The notes beneath the pieces were generated by a model. It was given only the letters and a program-made list of their open reading frames with translations. It made no database searches and had not been told where the DNA came from. A stretch of DNA of 64,000 nt, taken from Limnobaculum xujianqingii (lineage in GTDB: Bacteria > Pseudomonadota > Gammaproteobacteria > Enterobacterales > Enterobacteriaceae). Positions 28,538 through 36,603 of the stretch are shown here, piece after piece. The stretch covers positions 744,001 through 808,000 of the forward strand of contig NZ_JABMLK010000002.1 of assembly GCF_013394855.1 (NCBI RefSeq), read 5' to 3'. A program made the translations under genes and the position numbers. The first letter of the stretch is position 1. Every line of letters begins with the position of its first letter.

Positions 28538-28572
28538 AATAAACCGTAAAAATAACTTGCAATCGGTTTATT
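28538..28572 (+). promoter_or_regulatory. Operator dyad in the early promoter region
   Basis: AATAAACCG (28538-28546) and its complement CGGTTTATT (28564-28572) form a 9-bp inverted repeat with a 17-bp spacer. It shares its half-site with the palindrome at 28411-28447 and covers the presumed -35 of the early promoter. Confidence 0.65.
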
Positions 28573-28585
28573 GTGCGATTACATT
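28557..28585 (+). promoter_or_regulatory. Candidate early promoter (PE) for ner-A-B
   Basis: TTGCAA (28557-28562), 17 bp, TACATT (28580-28585) is a fair sigma70 match reading into ner. It is overlapped by the operator dyad. Transcription from here would start near 28592, which rules out translation from the open-frame start at 28573. Confidence 0.5.
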
Positions 28586-28647
28586 TATCATTATCGATAA
28601 CCGTTTTTGATTATCGAAAACGATATAAAACCATAGAGGATCACACA

Positions 28648-28905
28648 GTGTTAGCGCATAAACAATACCTCACGCATTTATTTGTCGATAGTGGCCGGGA
28701 TTGGTCTAGCAAGGCGATTCATGCTGCGCTCGACCAGTGCGGAGTGGACCTTAGTTCACTGGAACAGGAACTAGGTCTTAAAGCTGGCTCAATGCGTAAC
28801 GTGTTTTATCGCCAGTGCCGGAGCTATGAAAAAATTATCGCGAATCGTATCGGTGTTTCCCCCGCGATAATCTGGCCTAGTCGTTATTCGGATAGGGTAG
28901 CGTGA
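28648..28905 (+). CDS. Ner/Nlp-like DNA-binding protein
   Basis: An 85-residue lambda-repressor-fold protein of the Ner family: DWSSKAIHAALDQCGVDLSSLEQELGLKAGSMRNVFYRQCRSYEKIIANRIGVSPAIIWPSRY in order, with the terminal PAIIWPSRY typical of Ner and Nlp. Ner damps early transcription in Mu and helps switch to lytic growth. GTG 28648 is chosen because GAGGA lies 7 bp upstream and the Ner family starts here; the frame is open to 28573, but that lies upstream of the presumed transcript start. Confidence 0.85.
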   Translation: MLAHKQYLTHLFVDSGRDWSSKAIHAALDQCGVDLSSLEQELGLKAGSMRNVFYRQCRSYEKIIANRIGVSPAIIWPSRYSDRVA

Positions 28906-28906
28906 T

Positions 28907-30955
28907 ATGACTATGTTCTGGGTGACAGCAAAAGAATGTGTCGATTTACCAGGTATGCCCGGTAGAGAACACAATGTGCGTAACCGCTTGGATAAAGTGG
29001 TTGCTGATAATACTGAAATGCGTCGTCGCCGTAAGGGAGGCAAAGCCTTTGAATATCATATTGATTGTCTGCCAACGGAAACCCGCGAAGCGGTACTGGC
29101 TCGCCACTATAATTCAGTGTTAGCTGATGTTAAAAGCCCTGTTAAACCAGTTATTAAAGCAAGATGTGCAGTTGGCCATAATGAAAGTTTGGCGTTAATG
29201 CGCCAGTGTCCGGCTTTACTGGAACAGCAAACCGCACAATTAAACGATAAACAACGGGCGATTGCTGATGCTCGATGTGCCCTGGTTAATGAGGTGTTAC
29301 GTCTTGAGTCTGCCGGTATGTCTCGGATTAAAGCAATCCATTTTTTGTGTACGCAAATTTCTTCGAGTAGCCTGCCTGTCGTGCTTCAGGCTCACGCCGA
29401 TGCCGCGAACGCTAAAAAAGGTTCCCGCGTTGGTATCAGTGCCAGGTCGCTGAATGGTTGGGTTGTAGATTATTGTCGTGCCGCAGACGGCGCAGAACGC
29501 CTGGCACTTTTAGCCCCCGGTCATCGTAAACCAGTGAAACCAGAACAGATCGGCTAGTTTCCTCTATTTCTTGCACACTGGCGCAATCTAAACGGGCCAA
29601 GCCTCACCGCAGCATACAGCTCATTTTGTGATGAATGGGCGGAAATATACGCTGACCAACCGGCAATGATTGCGGCTTGCCCCTCTTATATGAGCGTTCG
29701 CCGGGCTATGAACAAACTACCCCGCCGCGAAAAAGCACGCGGCCGTCTTACTGGTTCTGCCGCTAAGGCTCTAGAAACTTATAAAAAACGTGATTGGTCG
29801 ACCATGCCTGTTAACGGCTGTTGGATAGCTGATGGTAAATCTTTGAATATGAAAGTAGCTCACCCTATCCACGGTCGCCCGTTTACACCTGAGCTAACGC
29901 TGGTTATTGATGGCCGTAGCCGCTACGTCGTTGGTTGGAGTCTGGCGCTATCCGAAAACGCTATCGCTGTTGCTGACGCCTACCGTTACGGAATGGAACG
30001 TCACGGTAAACCCCTGTTTGTCTATTCAGATAACGGCGGCGGTGAGACTAACAAAATGTTAGATGCGGATATAACCGGTATTTTTCCGCGACTGGGAATT
30101 ACTCACATGACGTCCATCCCCGGCAACCCGCAATCGCGCGGTATTATCGAGCGCTTAAACGGCGTAATACCCCGTGCTATAGCACAAAAGTTTCCTACTT
30201 ATAACGGCCTTGGCGCTGACCGCGAGAGCGTTCGCGTTACCGGTCGTACTATTGAGTCAGCGGTTCGCGCTATTGAAAACAAGCGCGACCTGAAAGCGGT
30301 ACAGAAAAACGCGATCGTTAAACTACCATCCTGGAATCAATTATTAGATGTGATTACCGAGGAGGTAGAAAAATACAACACTCAACACCGGCACAGTGAA
30401 CTACCCAAAATTGACGGACATCACCTGACACCTGCCGAGGCGCGGCGACTGGCGCTGGAAACCGAGGGGGATGATATCGAATATCTGACCGAGGTTGAGT
30501 TACGCGATATGTTCAAACCAGAACAGGTTCGTGTAGCTCAGCGCGGCTGGCTGGAACTAATGAATAACCAGTACTTTTCTGAGGCGCTAATTAATGTGGA
30601 CGGTGAGGAAGTCCGAGTAGCGTATGACATTCACGATGCCAGCCGGGTGATTGTGCGCCGTATGAATGGCGACTATGTCTGTGATGCTATCTGGAACGGT
30701 AACAAACAGGCTGCAATTCCGGTTAATGCAATGCAGGACGCGATGGAAAAACGCCGCATTCGTCGCCTGAAACTCAATGACGACCACCGCCGCGAGATTG
30801 AGGCCGAAGGCCGTCCAGTTCTGGAATCTAAACCAGTCCAATCCTTTAGTGAGTTCCTGGGTACGCCTGAGCCGGTACCTGTCGAAAAACCTTTCTTTTT
30901 CTTAGAAACCGATCGTGATGAATATCTGAGAAAAAACGGCACGCATCATAAATAA
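28907..30955 (+). pseudogene. MuA-type DDE transposase, interrupted by one amber codon
   Basis: Read through the stop, this frame gives 682 positions against 663 for MuA. The N-terminal Mu-type DNA-binding domain is at 4-60 (FWVTAKECVDLPGMPGR, RRRRKGGKAFEYHIDCLP). The DDE core follows the stop: Asp in NGCWIADGKS, Asp in FVYSDNGGGETN, Glu in SRGIIERLNG. The C-terminal part that would contact B is intact. TAG at 29555-29557 (codon 217) is the only break; the frame continues without shift into FPLFLAHWRNLNG, and family members have a tryptophan-rich stretch there, so TGG to TAG is the likely change. A product starting at ATG 29666 would lack the DNA-binding domain. Suppression or a sequencing error would restore it. 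Confidence 0.9.
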
Positions 30956-30967
30956 CGGGGTAACACC

Positions 30968-31858
30968 ATGATTAAAAATGAATTATCTGAATTAATGAGC
31001 GCTAAGGGCTGGTCTCAGTCTCAAATAGCGCGTGCGATTGGCAAATCACCCGCCGTGATTAACCAATATTTGCAGGATAAATATCAGGGCAATATCGCCG
31101 CGTTGGAGGAAGACCTTCGCCAGTTTCTGAATCGTGAGACTGAAAAATCACGTTCTCAGAAGTTGTGCGCTTGTTTCGTGCCAACAGTTACCGCACGCCG
31201 GGCGCTGGAGGTGATTCGTATGGCTCACCTGGACGGTGAAATCAACGTTATCTATGGTGATGCCGGTATGGGAAAAACCATGATTATGCGCCAGTACGCT
31301 GCCGAGAACCGCGATGCAGTGCTGATTGAGGCTGACCCTGGTTATACCGCTCGCGTAGTGCTGGAAGAGCTGTGCTCTAAATTAGGACTAAACCGCCGTG
31401 GCAACATTCATGAGCTGAGTGATTCCTGTGTTAACGCATTGCGTGATTCCGGTCGTCTGCTGTTGATTGACGAAGCTGAAAACCTGCCCTATCGGGCGCT
31501 GGAAATGATTCGCCGTATTCACGATAAAGCCGGTATTGGTGTCGTGCTGGCGGGGATGCCTCGTCTGATTATCAACCTGAAGGGAAAGCGAGGTGAATAT
31601 AAGCAGCTCTACAGTCGCGTGGCCTTCGCACTACCTCTGGGTGATGTACTGCCGCGTAATGATATCAACGATATCGCCGTTAGCGTCCTACCCGATGCCG
31701 CAGAGCCTGCCGTCAGTGATGAACTGTTTAACGCCTCTCGCGGTAATGCACGGCGGTTATTCAAACTACTGCGTGGTGTTCACCGTCATAGTCTGATTAG
31801 CGGCGAAACTGTCAGTACTGAAGCAGTACGTAAGATGTCAGAAATGCTGATTAATTAA
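30968..31858 (+). CDS. MuB-like AAA+ target-selection ATPase
   Basis: A 296-residue protein. An N-terminal helix-turn-helix (SQSQIARAIGKSPAVINQYL, 15-35) precedes an AAA+ domain with Walker A GDAGMGKT (about 97-104) and Walker B LLLIDEAE. A sensor region (VLAGMPRLI) follows. MuB forms ATP-dependent filaments on target DNA, activates the transposase and gives target immunity. It is 12 bp downstream of the transposase gene. Confidence 0.92.
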   Translation: MIKNELSELMSAKGWSQSQIARAIGKSPAVINQYLQDKYQGNIAALEEDLRQFLNRETEKSRSQKLCACFVPTVTARRALEVIRMAHLDGEINVIYGDAGMGKTMIMRQYAAENRDAVLIEADPGYTARVVLEELCSKLGLNRRGNIHELSDSCVNALRDSGRLLLIDEAENLPYRALEMIRRIHDKAGIGVVLAGMPRLIINLKGKRGEYKQLYSRVAFALPLGDVLPRNDINDIAVSVLPDAAEPAVSDELFNASRGNARRLFKLLRGVHRHSLISGETVSTEAVRKMSEMLIN

Positions 31859-31867
31859 GAGGTTGCT

Positions 31868-32146
31868 ATGCAAGTTTATTTAAGTAATGAAGCGTTAATT
31901 TCTGCGGTCATTCGTATGAAATTGGTGATGGAATCACTGAGCGAAAACGGTGTGACCATCAAAAATGTCATGCTGAATGGTGGCTCTCCTGTTATTCGAG
32001 TAGCTCGTTGTTCGTACTGTGACCAAATGGTACGCGATGGTCGCGCTCAGTTTGTCTCATTTGGTTGTGGCCCCTGTGGGCATTTCAAACAGGGTATTTT
32101 CATTCTGGACGGCTGTAAGGTCGTGTGGTCGGAGTCGTTACATTGA
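31868..32146 (+). CDS. Small early phage protein with paired cysteines
   Basis: A 92-residue protein I do not recognise. Cysteines in RCSYCDQM and GCGPCGHF make two CxxC-like pairs that could hold one zinc ion. The ATG follows GAGGTTG, 9 bp after the B gene. It is part of the early operon; no function can be given. Confidence 0.65.
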   Translation: MQVYLSNEALISAVIRMKLVMESLSENGVTIKNVMLNGGSPVIRVARCSYCDQMVRDGRAQFVSFGCGPCGHFKQGIFILDGCKVVWSESLH

Positions 32147-32155
32147 GGAGGAAAC

Positions 32156-32356
32156 GTGGCCGGAGTCCTGGAAATCGAGGTCATTTGTGATGAAGAAACA
32201 GGTGCAGTCATGGTGAAGTACCGCCAGGGCGGAACGGAGGATATCAACAAGTTAGAACTTAACTTAATCAACAAATCACAAGCCCACTGTGAATATCTTT
32301 TTCAGCAGTTATCGAGTGGGACATATCAACTGATAGACGCAAAAATCATTCAATAG
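32156..32356 (+). CDS. Small early phage protein
   Basis: A 66-residue acidic protein starting at GTG 32156 with GAGGAGG 5 bp upstream. It has an alternating beta pattern at the N-terminus (VLEIEVICDEETGAVMVKYRQGG). I do not recognise a family. Confidence 0.6.
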   Translation: MAGVLEIEVICDEETGAVMVKYRQGGTEDINKLELNLINKSQAHCEYLFQQLSSGTYQLIDAKIIQ

Positions 32357-32365
32357 GAGTTTATT

Positions 32366-32998
32366 ATGTCAGAAAAAACCAGTATTCCGGTCGTTGCCAT
32401 TCCTGAAGGCTATATGATGGACCGTAAGCAACGCCTTGTTCTTATCTCTCAAGTACCAGCCTACGATTTAGAAATGGATGCATTTGTCCGTGCTCAGATT
32501 GCTGCTGCTAAAAAAATCCAGGTGCAATTAATGGATTTCAAAACATCAGCCTTCTCCGATTGTTATGCCTGGTTAGATTTAGTGGCTGAGAAATATAACC
32601 GTCAGATGGGCGGGGTTAAGGGGAACGTCACGTTTTCCTCTTATGATGGCTCTCAGCAAATTCAGATAAAAGTTCAAGACACCTTAGTGTTTGGGCCGGA
32701 ATTACAGGTTGCGAAAGAGATTATCGATGAGTGTTTGCACGAATGGTCAGAGGGTGCGAACGCTAACCTACGCGCTCTGGTTACAGATGCGTTTGCCGTT
32801 GATAAAGAAGGTCAATTGAACACTGGCCGCATTCTGTCGCTACGTCGTATCAAGATTGATGATGAACGTTGGTTACAGGCTATGGATGCAATTGCGGACT
32901 CTCTACTGATAGCAACGTCAAAAACTTATATTAATTTTCGTGAAAAAGCAGCTGATGGCAAATTAATTGCGATCCCATTAGATATTGCGGCGGTGTGA
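32366..32998 (+). CDS. DUF3164 family phage protein
   Basis: A 210-residue protein of the DUF3164 family, often found right after the B gene in Mu-like phages. Features: MMDRKQRLVLISQVPAYDLEMDAFV near 18, FSSYDGSQQIQIKVQDTLVFGPELQVAKEIIDECL in the middle, then INFREKAADGKLIAIPLDIAAV at the end. The function is unknown; some family members are suspected to bind DNA. An AGGAG ribosome-binding site precedes ATG 32366. Confidence 0.8.
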   Translation: MSEKTSIPVVAIPEGYMMDRKQRLVLISQVPAYDLEMDAFVRAQIAAAKKIQVQLMDFKTSAFSDCYAWLDLVAEKYNRQMGGVKGNVTFSSYDGSQQIQIKVQDTLVFGPELQVAKEIIDECLHEWSEGANANLRALVTDAFAVDKEGQLNTGRILSLRRIKIDDERWLQAMDAIADSLLIATSKTYINFREKAADGKLIAIPLDIAAV

Positions 32999-32999
32999 T

Positions 33000-33191
33000 A
33001 TGGCCGCTCAGGAATTTAATAAGAAATATCCTGTTGGTTCGGGCTTTATTTATCAACCTAATAAAATCTTGCGTGGTGGTCGTGCTGTCCGAACGCTTGA
33101 TATTGCAAGAGATTTAACGGATTCCACAGTAGTCGAAATAAACTGTGAACCACATTGGGTAAAAATAGAGACGCTGACTCCAGCGGGTTAA
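33000..33191 (+). CDS. Small phage protein sharing a domain with the 34640 gene
   Basis: A 63-residue protein. Start ATG 33000 lies 1 bp after the preceding stop; the frame is open five codons upstream without a signal. The pattern FNKKYPVGSGFIYQPN ... EPHWVKIETLTP is repeated in the protein encoded at 34640-35017 (FNERFPVGSLFHYYPM ... LSVDHLEPI), so the two are paralogous domains. The function is unknown. Confidence 0.65.
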   Translation: MAAQEFNKKYPVGSGFIYQPNKILRGGRAVRTLDIARDLTDSTVVEINCEPHWVKIETLTPAG

Positions 33192-33222
33192 TTTAAAAAC
33201 TTATTAATAACTCTTTAAATAT

Positions 33223-33252
33223 GGCGTAAACCCGCCGGGGCGGCGTTACGCC
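33223..33252 (+). promoter_or_regulatory. GC-rich hairpin before the Lar-like gene
   Basis: GGCGTAA pairs with TTACGCC and, inside it, CCGCC pairs with GGCGG around a 2-base loop. It ends 8 bp before the AGGAGG ribosome-binding site of the next gene. No T-run follows, so it is more likely an RNA-processing or translation element than a terminator. Confidence 0.5.
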
Positions 33253-33270
33253 TAAAACAGGAGGTTTTAT

Positions 33271-33579
33271 ATGAAATTATTTATTTATGGTAACGAACCT
33301 GGAGATATTGCAGCACACGGTGAGTATCAACATGGTGTCGATGCATCTCTGTTGCCATGTCCATTTTGCGCGTCAGATGAATTAACTGTTGATAATTCAT
33401 GGACGCCTTACTACAGCGTTGAATGCCAGTGTTGTGGCGCATCTATTCCAGGTAATTTTGAACCTAATACTTTCCGTTTTAATAGTAAGGAAGAATGTCG
33501 CTGCGCTCATGAGCAAGCGTTTAATTCTGCAATCAACTGCTGGAATAGTCGATTAGAAGAGGTACCTACCAATGGTTGA
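33271..33579 (+). CDS. Lar-like restriction alleviation protein
   Basis: A 102-residue protein with the Lar-type zinc-ribbon pattern: LLPCPFCASDELTVDN, then VECQCCGASIPG, and the closing AFNSAINCWNSR. Lar proteins of phages such as Rac modulate host type I restriction. The N-terminal 25 residues are extra. Placement among early genes fits an anti-restriction role, but Lar-like folds are widespread and the role is inferred. Confidence 0.75.
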   Translation: MKLFIYGNEPGDIAAHGEYQHGVDASLLPCPFCASDELTVDNSWTPYYSVECQCCGASIPGNFEPNTFRFNSKEECRCAHEQAFNSAINCWNSRLEEVPTNG

Positions 33580-34051
33580 GAATTTATCTAAAACAGAATC
33601 TTTACGCCAGTCGTTACGGATATTCGGCGAGTCTACTGGTTACGAGTTATTTCAGTATACCGGTATACCGGTGGATTGCGTGGCATCGCTTTTACAGTAT
33701 GACGTAGCGCAGGGATTAATCGTCAAAGGCTGGAAAGGCAAGCGTCGCAGCTACCAGTTGGCTCTTAGTTCGCCGAAGAAAGTTAAAAAGTATCACCGCG
33801 ATCCTGCGAGTTATCGAAATGCCGTACCGGTATTGGTTGAATCAATCGAACGCCGTTTTATCTACATCGCGGTTCAGGCGACGGAGCTGGAGAAAAACGA
33901 TGATTTTTTTGAGGCCATCAAACTGTGGATGAAAGCAGCCGGTTTAGCAGCATTAGATATCAATGCTGATTATTGTCGCCGCCGTGCGAATTACTGTCAG
34001 GCGGCAGTTGATCGTGGCTGGTCAAATTTGAATAACGGAGGCACAGCATGA
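33572..34051 (+). CDS. PerC-like regulator with an N-terminal winged-helix-like part
   Basis: A 159-residue protein that overlaps the Lar-like stop by 8 bp. The N-terminal 70 residues resemble a winged helix (LFQYTGIPVDCVASLLQYDVAQGLIVKGWKGKRRSYQL). The C-terminal 55 residues resemble the PerC family (AVQATELEKNDDFFEAIKLWMKAAGLAALDINADYCRRRANYC). PerC relatives are phage or plasmid regulators, some controlling host genes. It is a weak-to-moderate assignment. Confidence 0.55.
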   Translation: MVENLSKTESLRQSLRIFGESTGYELFQYTGIPVDCVASLLQYDVAQGLIVKGWKGKRRSYQLALSSPKKVKKYHRDPASYRNAVPVLVESIERRFIYIAVQATELEKNDDFFEAIKLWMKAAGLAALDINADYCRRRANYCQAAVDRGWSNLNNGGTA

Positions 34052-34431
34052 GCGATAAAAAGCCTGTTGTATTTATTTCCGGACCAATGACCGGAATAGC
34101 CAATTTTAATCGTACAACCTTTAACTCATTGGCTGAAGTGCTAGAGGAACAAGGGTTTGTTGTTCTTAATCCTGCCGTTCTTCCCGATGGTTTAGCTCAT
34201 GAACAGTACATGAAAATCACGTTAGCAATGCTTGAAGAGGCGGATGTGATGTTTCTGCTTGATGGATGGGATAACAGCAAAGGTGCAAAGCAGGAATTTA
34301 TTAAGGCTAAACGCTTAGAACTGCTTTTTATGTATGAATCAAACGTGGCGCTAAAAGCCGCCGTAGAGAGTAGCCGCCATTTTAACGCGGTTGCGCGTGA
34401 GGCAAAAGTGGAGAATTCAATATGTTATTAA
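34048..34431 (+). CDS. DUF4406 family protein (nucleoside deoxyribosyltransferase-like fold)
   Basis: A 127-residue protein with VFISGPMTGIANFNRTTF at the N-terminus and MLEEADVMFLLDGWDNSKGAKQEF in the middle, the core of DUF4406. The fold is related to nucleoside 2-deoxyribosyltransferases and to DNA-modification enzymes of phages. Catalytic competence cannot be judged. It overlaps the neighbours by 4 and 10 bp. Confidence 0.8.
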   Translation: MSDKKPVVFISGPMTGIANFNRTTFNSLAEVLEEQGFVVLNPAVLPDGLAHEQYMKITLAMLEEADVMFLLDGWDNSKGAKQEFIKAKRLELLFMYESNVALKAAVESSRHFNAVAREAKVENSICY

Positions 34432-34643
34432 GCGTAACCGGCTGTGAGTACCAGCAAGATGGTGCAAAACGGATTTATACCATGACCAACAAATCCGTCG
34501 CCATAGAGTATCCGGCATACCCGAAGAAATCACAACTTCGCTTCTATGACTCTCGTGGCTATGCCATCAATAAAGCCAGTCTTAAAACTGAGATGAAACA
34601 GGCGGTCGAACGCCATAAAGCTAAATTCGGAGTGAAACCATGA
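34422..34643 (+). CDS. Small early phage protein
   Basis: A 73-residue basic protein that overlaps both neighbours. The central part reads VAIEYPAYPKKSQLRFYDSRGY and the C-terminus is helical and basic (MKQAVERHKAKFGVKP). Nucleic-acid binding is possible; no family is recognised. Confidence 0.55.
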   Translation: MLLSVTGCEYQQDGAKRIYTMTNKSVAIEYPAYPKKSQLRFYDSRGYAINKASLKTEMKQAVERHKAKFGVKP

Positions 34644-35017
34644 AAAACGTATTACGTAATGTTACGGCTGCCCGTTTTAACGAACGTTTTCCTGTTGGCT
34701 CTCTGTTTCATTATTACCCGATGATGGGTATCCCGGACTATGAAGAAGTCATCACGCGCTCTGAGGCTTGGGAGCTCGGTCACGGTGCCGCAGTAGTATC
34801 GGTTATTGGTCGTGCTGGCGGTCTTTCTGTTGACCATCTTGAACCTATCAAAGCCGCAACCTGTAGCCAGTGTGGCTGTGATGACCATCATGCTTGTGTA
34901 AGCGAGCAGGGACAACCATGCCATTGGGTACAGGTCAATCGCGTTACGGGTGTAGGTATTTGTTCTCACTGTGCGGAACACCTCAACCAAATTAATACAT
35001 TTGGTGAACCAAAATAA
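34640..35017 (+). CDS. Phage protein with FN-PVGS domain and cysteine-rich tail
   Basis: A 125-residue protein. The N-terminal half repeats the domain of the 33000 gene (FNERFPVGSLFHYYPM ... AVVSVIGRAGGLSVDHLEPI). The C-terminal half has CSQCGCDDHHAC and CSHCAEH, a probable zinc-binding cluster. It overlaps the preceding stop by 4 bp. The function is unknown. Confidence 0.65.
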   Translation: MKNVLRNVTAARFNERFPVGSLFHYYPMMGIPDYEEVITRSEAWELGHGAAVVSVIGRAGGLSVDHLEPIKAATCSQCGCDDHHACVSEQGQPCHWVQVNRVTGVGICSHCAEHLNQINTFGEPK

Positions 35018-35032
35018 TCGGATTGGTGCTGT

Positions 35033-35275
35033 ATGAAAAACGAATTGGTAGGAATGGCAGGTTTTAGGCAACTGGTGGAGAGCGGCGGTATTGATGAGTT
35101 CGTGGTCCAGCGCTTTAACGGACTATATCACCTGTTCGCAATCAACCGCAACTGTGGTGTGTCGTATTACCTGCGCGAACGGCGTGGTGATTACAAGACC
35201 TGGACAACGTTGGACAGAGCCGCCGCGTTTTTGTACAGCATCAATATTACCTGTTTTTCTGTTCGCTGTGCCTGA
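35033..35275 (+). CDS. Small early phage protein
   Basis: An 80-residue protein (FRQLVESGGIDEFVVQRFNGLYHLFAIN, then YYLRERRGDYKTWTTLDRAAAFLYSI). The layout is a short beta-sheet and a helix, reminiscent of small ParB/RepB-associated phage proteins, but I cannot name a family. It lies in the early operon. Confidence 0.55.
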   Translation: MKNELVGMAGFRQLVESGGIDEFVVQRFNGLYHLFAINRNCGVSYYLRERRGDYKTWTTLDRAAAFLYSINITCFSVRCA

Positions 35276-35292
35276 TTGATAAGGGAACTGAA

Positions 35293-35526
35293 ATGAAAAA
35301 TACACTTGAAGACCTTAATAATCATCTATTCGCTCAAATAGAGCGACTTGGAGATGAAGACCTAACGAGTGAGAAACTGGAAACTGAGTTAAAACGCTCT
35401 CGTGAAATCGCCAATATAGCATCAAAAATTGTGGATAACGGCCGATTAGCGCTGGATGTTCAAAAAGCGTTAGGTTCTGGTTCGGCTGAGTTCGCCCCTC
35501 GCTTTCTGGAGGTCACGAAAAAATGA
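35293..35526 (+). CDS. Conserved small phage protein, helical
   Basis: A 77-residue acidic helical protein (EDLNNHLFAQIERLGDEDLTSEKLETELKRSREIANIASKIVDNGRLALDVQKAL). Similar proteins occur next to HNH genes in many Mu-like and Siphovirus genomes; their function is unknown. It overlaps the HNH gene by 4 bp. Confidence 0.65.
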   Translation: MKNTLEDLNNHLFAQIERLGDEDLTSEKLETELKRSREIANIASKIVDNGRLALDVQKALGSGSAEFAPRFLEVTKK

Positions 35527-36110
35527 AACGCTTCGTTTACACTCCCGCGATGCGAGCATGGCTGAGAATTAATTATATGTTACCTCTGCCACAGTTAACA
35601 TCCATGTTCAATACAGCATTTGGAACGAATAGAACTAAAGAAGCTATAAACGGTTTTCGTAAAAACTTGAATCTCAAAACAGGCCGTTCAGGGCAGTTTG
35701 CTACAGGGAATAAACCGTTTAATGCTGGTACTAAAGGGGTTATGAAAGCCAATGCCGGGTCATTTAAAAAAGGTCAGTTGCCACATAACCATTTGCCAGT
35801 TGGCTCGGAAATTCTCAACAAAGAAGGATATCTGGAAATCAAGATAGCTGAGCCTGACCAGTGGAAATTTAAGCATCGTCTACTGTGGGAACAGGCTAAC
35901 GGCGAAATACCCGTAGGAATGATTGTTTCCTTTTTGGATGATAACCGCCTGAACTGCCGCCTTGATAACTTGGAGTTAGTATCACGTCAGGACCATGCTG
36001 TCTTTAATCGCTGGTACGGTAATACCCCAACTGAATATAAAAAGATTGGCCGTTCTATTGTTGCACTGCGTAGAACTGTAGCCCAAAAACAAAAGGAGAC
36101 AGACCGATGA
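35523..36110 (+). CDS. HNH endonuclease family protein
   Basis: A 195-residue protein. The N-terminal 50 residues form a DNA-binding-like region (MRAWLRINYMLPLPQLTSMFN). The HNH domain runs from about 105 to 165 (KFKHRLLWEQANGEIPVGMIVSFLDDNRLNCRLDNLELVSRQDH), where the usual second His is Ser (IVSFLDDN instead of VHH/IDG). This resembles phage HNH_3 nucleases that nick DNA. The altered residue makes activity uncertain. Its stop overlaps the next tiny gene. Confidence 0.75.
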   Translation: MKRFVYTPAMRAWLRINYMLPLPQLTSMFNTAFGTNRTKEAINGFRKNLNLKTGRSGQFATGNKPFNAGTKGVMKANAGSFKKGQLPHNHLPVGSEILNKEGYLEIKIAEPDQWKFKHRLLWEQANGEIPVGMIVSFLDDNRLNCRLDNLELVSRQDHAVFNRWYGNTPTEYKKIGRSIVALRRTVAQKQKETDR

Positions 36111-36196
36111 AACTATCACTGGGTGCTAAATTGTTTGTTATCAGCTTATTTATTGCATTGATTGGTCTGATTATTTTATTACTGGCGGTTATATGA
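36107..36196 (+). CDS. 29-residue membrane peptide
   Basis: A short frame between the HNH and GemA genes: MKLSLGAKLF, then a run of about 20 hydrophobic residues, one membrane helix. Its ATG overlaps the HNH stop, and its stop overlaps the GemA ATG by 4 bp. AAAAGGAGA lies 7-9 bp upstream of the ATG. The packing and the strong ribosome-binding site argue that it is translated. The role is unknown. Confidence 0.6.
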   Translation: MKLSLGAKLFVISLFIALIGLIILLLAVI

Positions 36197-36603
36197 AAAA
36201 GAAACTAATCAGCGCAGTTAAAGCCGGTCAAGCTGCATTAGGTTGGGACGATGCAACCTACCGTTCAGTTATCTCCCGTTTAACGGGCGGTAAAACCAGT
36301 GCAACAAAATGTACTTTTGAAGAACTGGAGAACATTAAAGAGTACATGCACGGACAAGGGTTCCCGCGTAAATCATCAAAAAAACATGGTCGTACACCTA
36401 ATGTGGCCATGAGCCGCAAGGCGATTCAGGGAAAGATTGAAGCCCTGTTATCAGAAGCTGGTCGCCCGTGGCAGTATGCTGAGAGTATGGCTCTCCATAT
36501 GTTTAAACGACAGGCTATTGAATGGCTGACCACGGCGGAATTAACCAAACTGATGCAGGCATTAATTATCGATGCTAAACGTCACGGCCGGAGAACATCA
36601 TGA
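36193..36603 (+). CDS. GemA family protein (Mu gp16-like, DUF1018)
   Basis: A 136-residue protein matching the GemA/gp16 family: KLISAVKAGQAALGWDDATYRSVISRLTGGKTSATKCTFEEL near the start, and WLTTAELTKLMQALIIDAKR at the end. In Mu, GemA alters host supercoiling-dependent gene expression. It is coupled by overlaps to both neighbours. Confidence 0.85.
   Translation: MKKKLISAVKAGQAALGWDDATYRSVISRLTGGKTSATKCTFEELENIKEYMHGQGFPRKSSKKHGRTPNVAMSRKAIQGKIEALLSEAGRPWQYAESMALHMFKRQAIEWLTTAELTKLMQALIIDAKRHGRRTS

Noticed and set aside
28573..28647. Longer start for the Ner-like protein
   Set aside because: The extra 25 codons overlap the operator and the presumed -10, have no family match, and the GTG at 28648 has a good ribosome-binding site.
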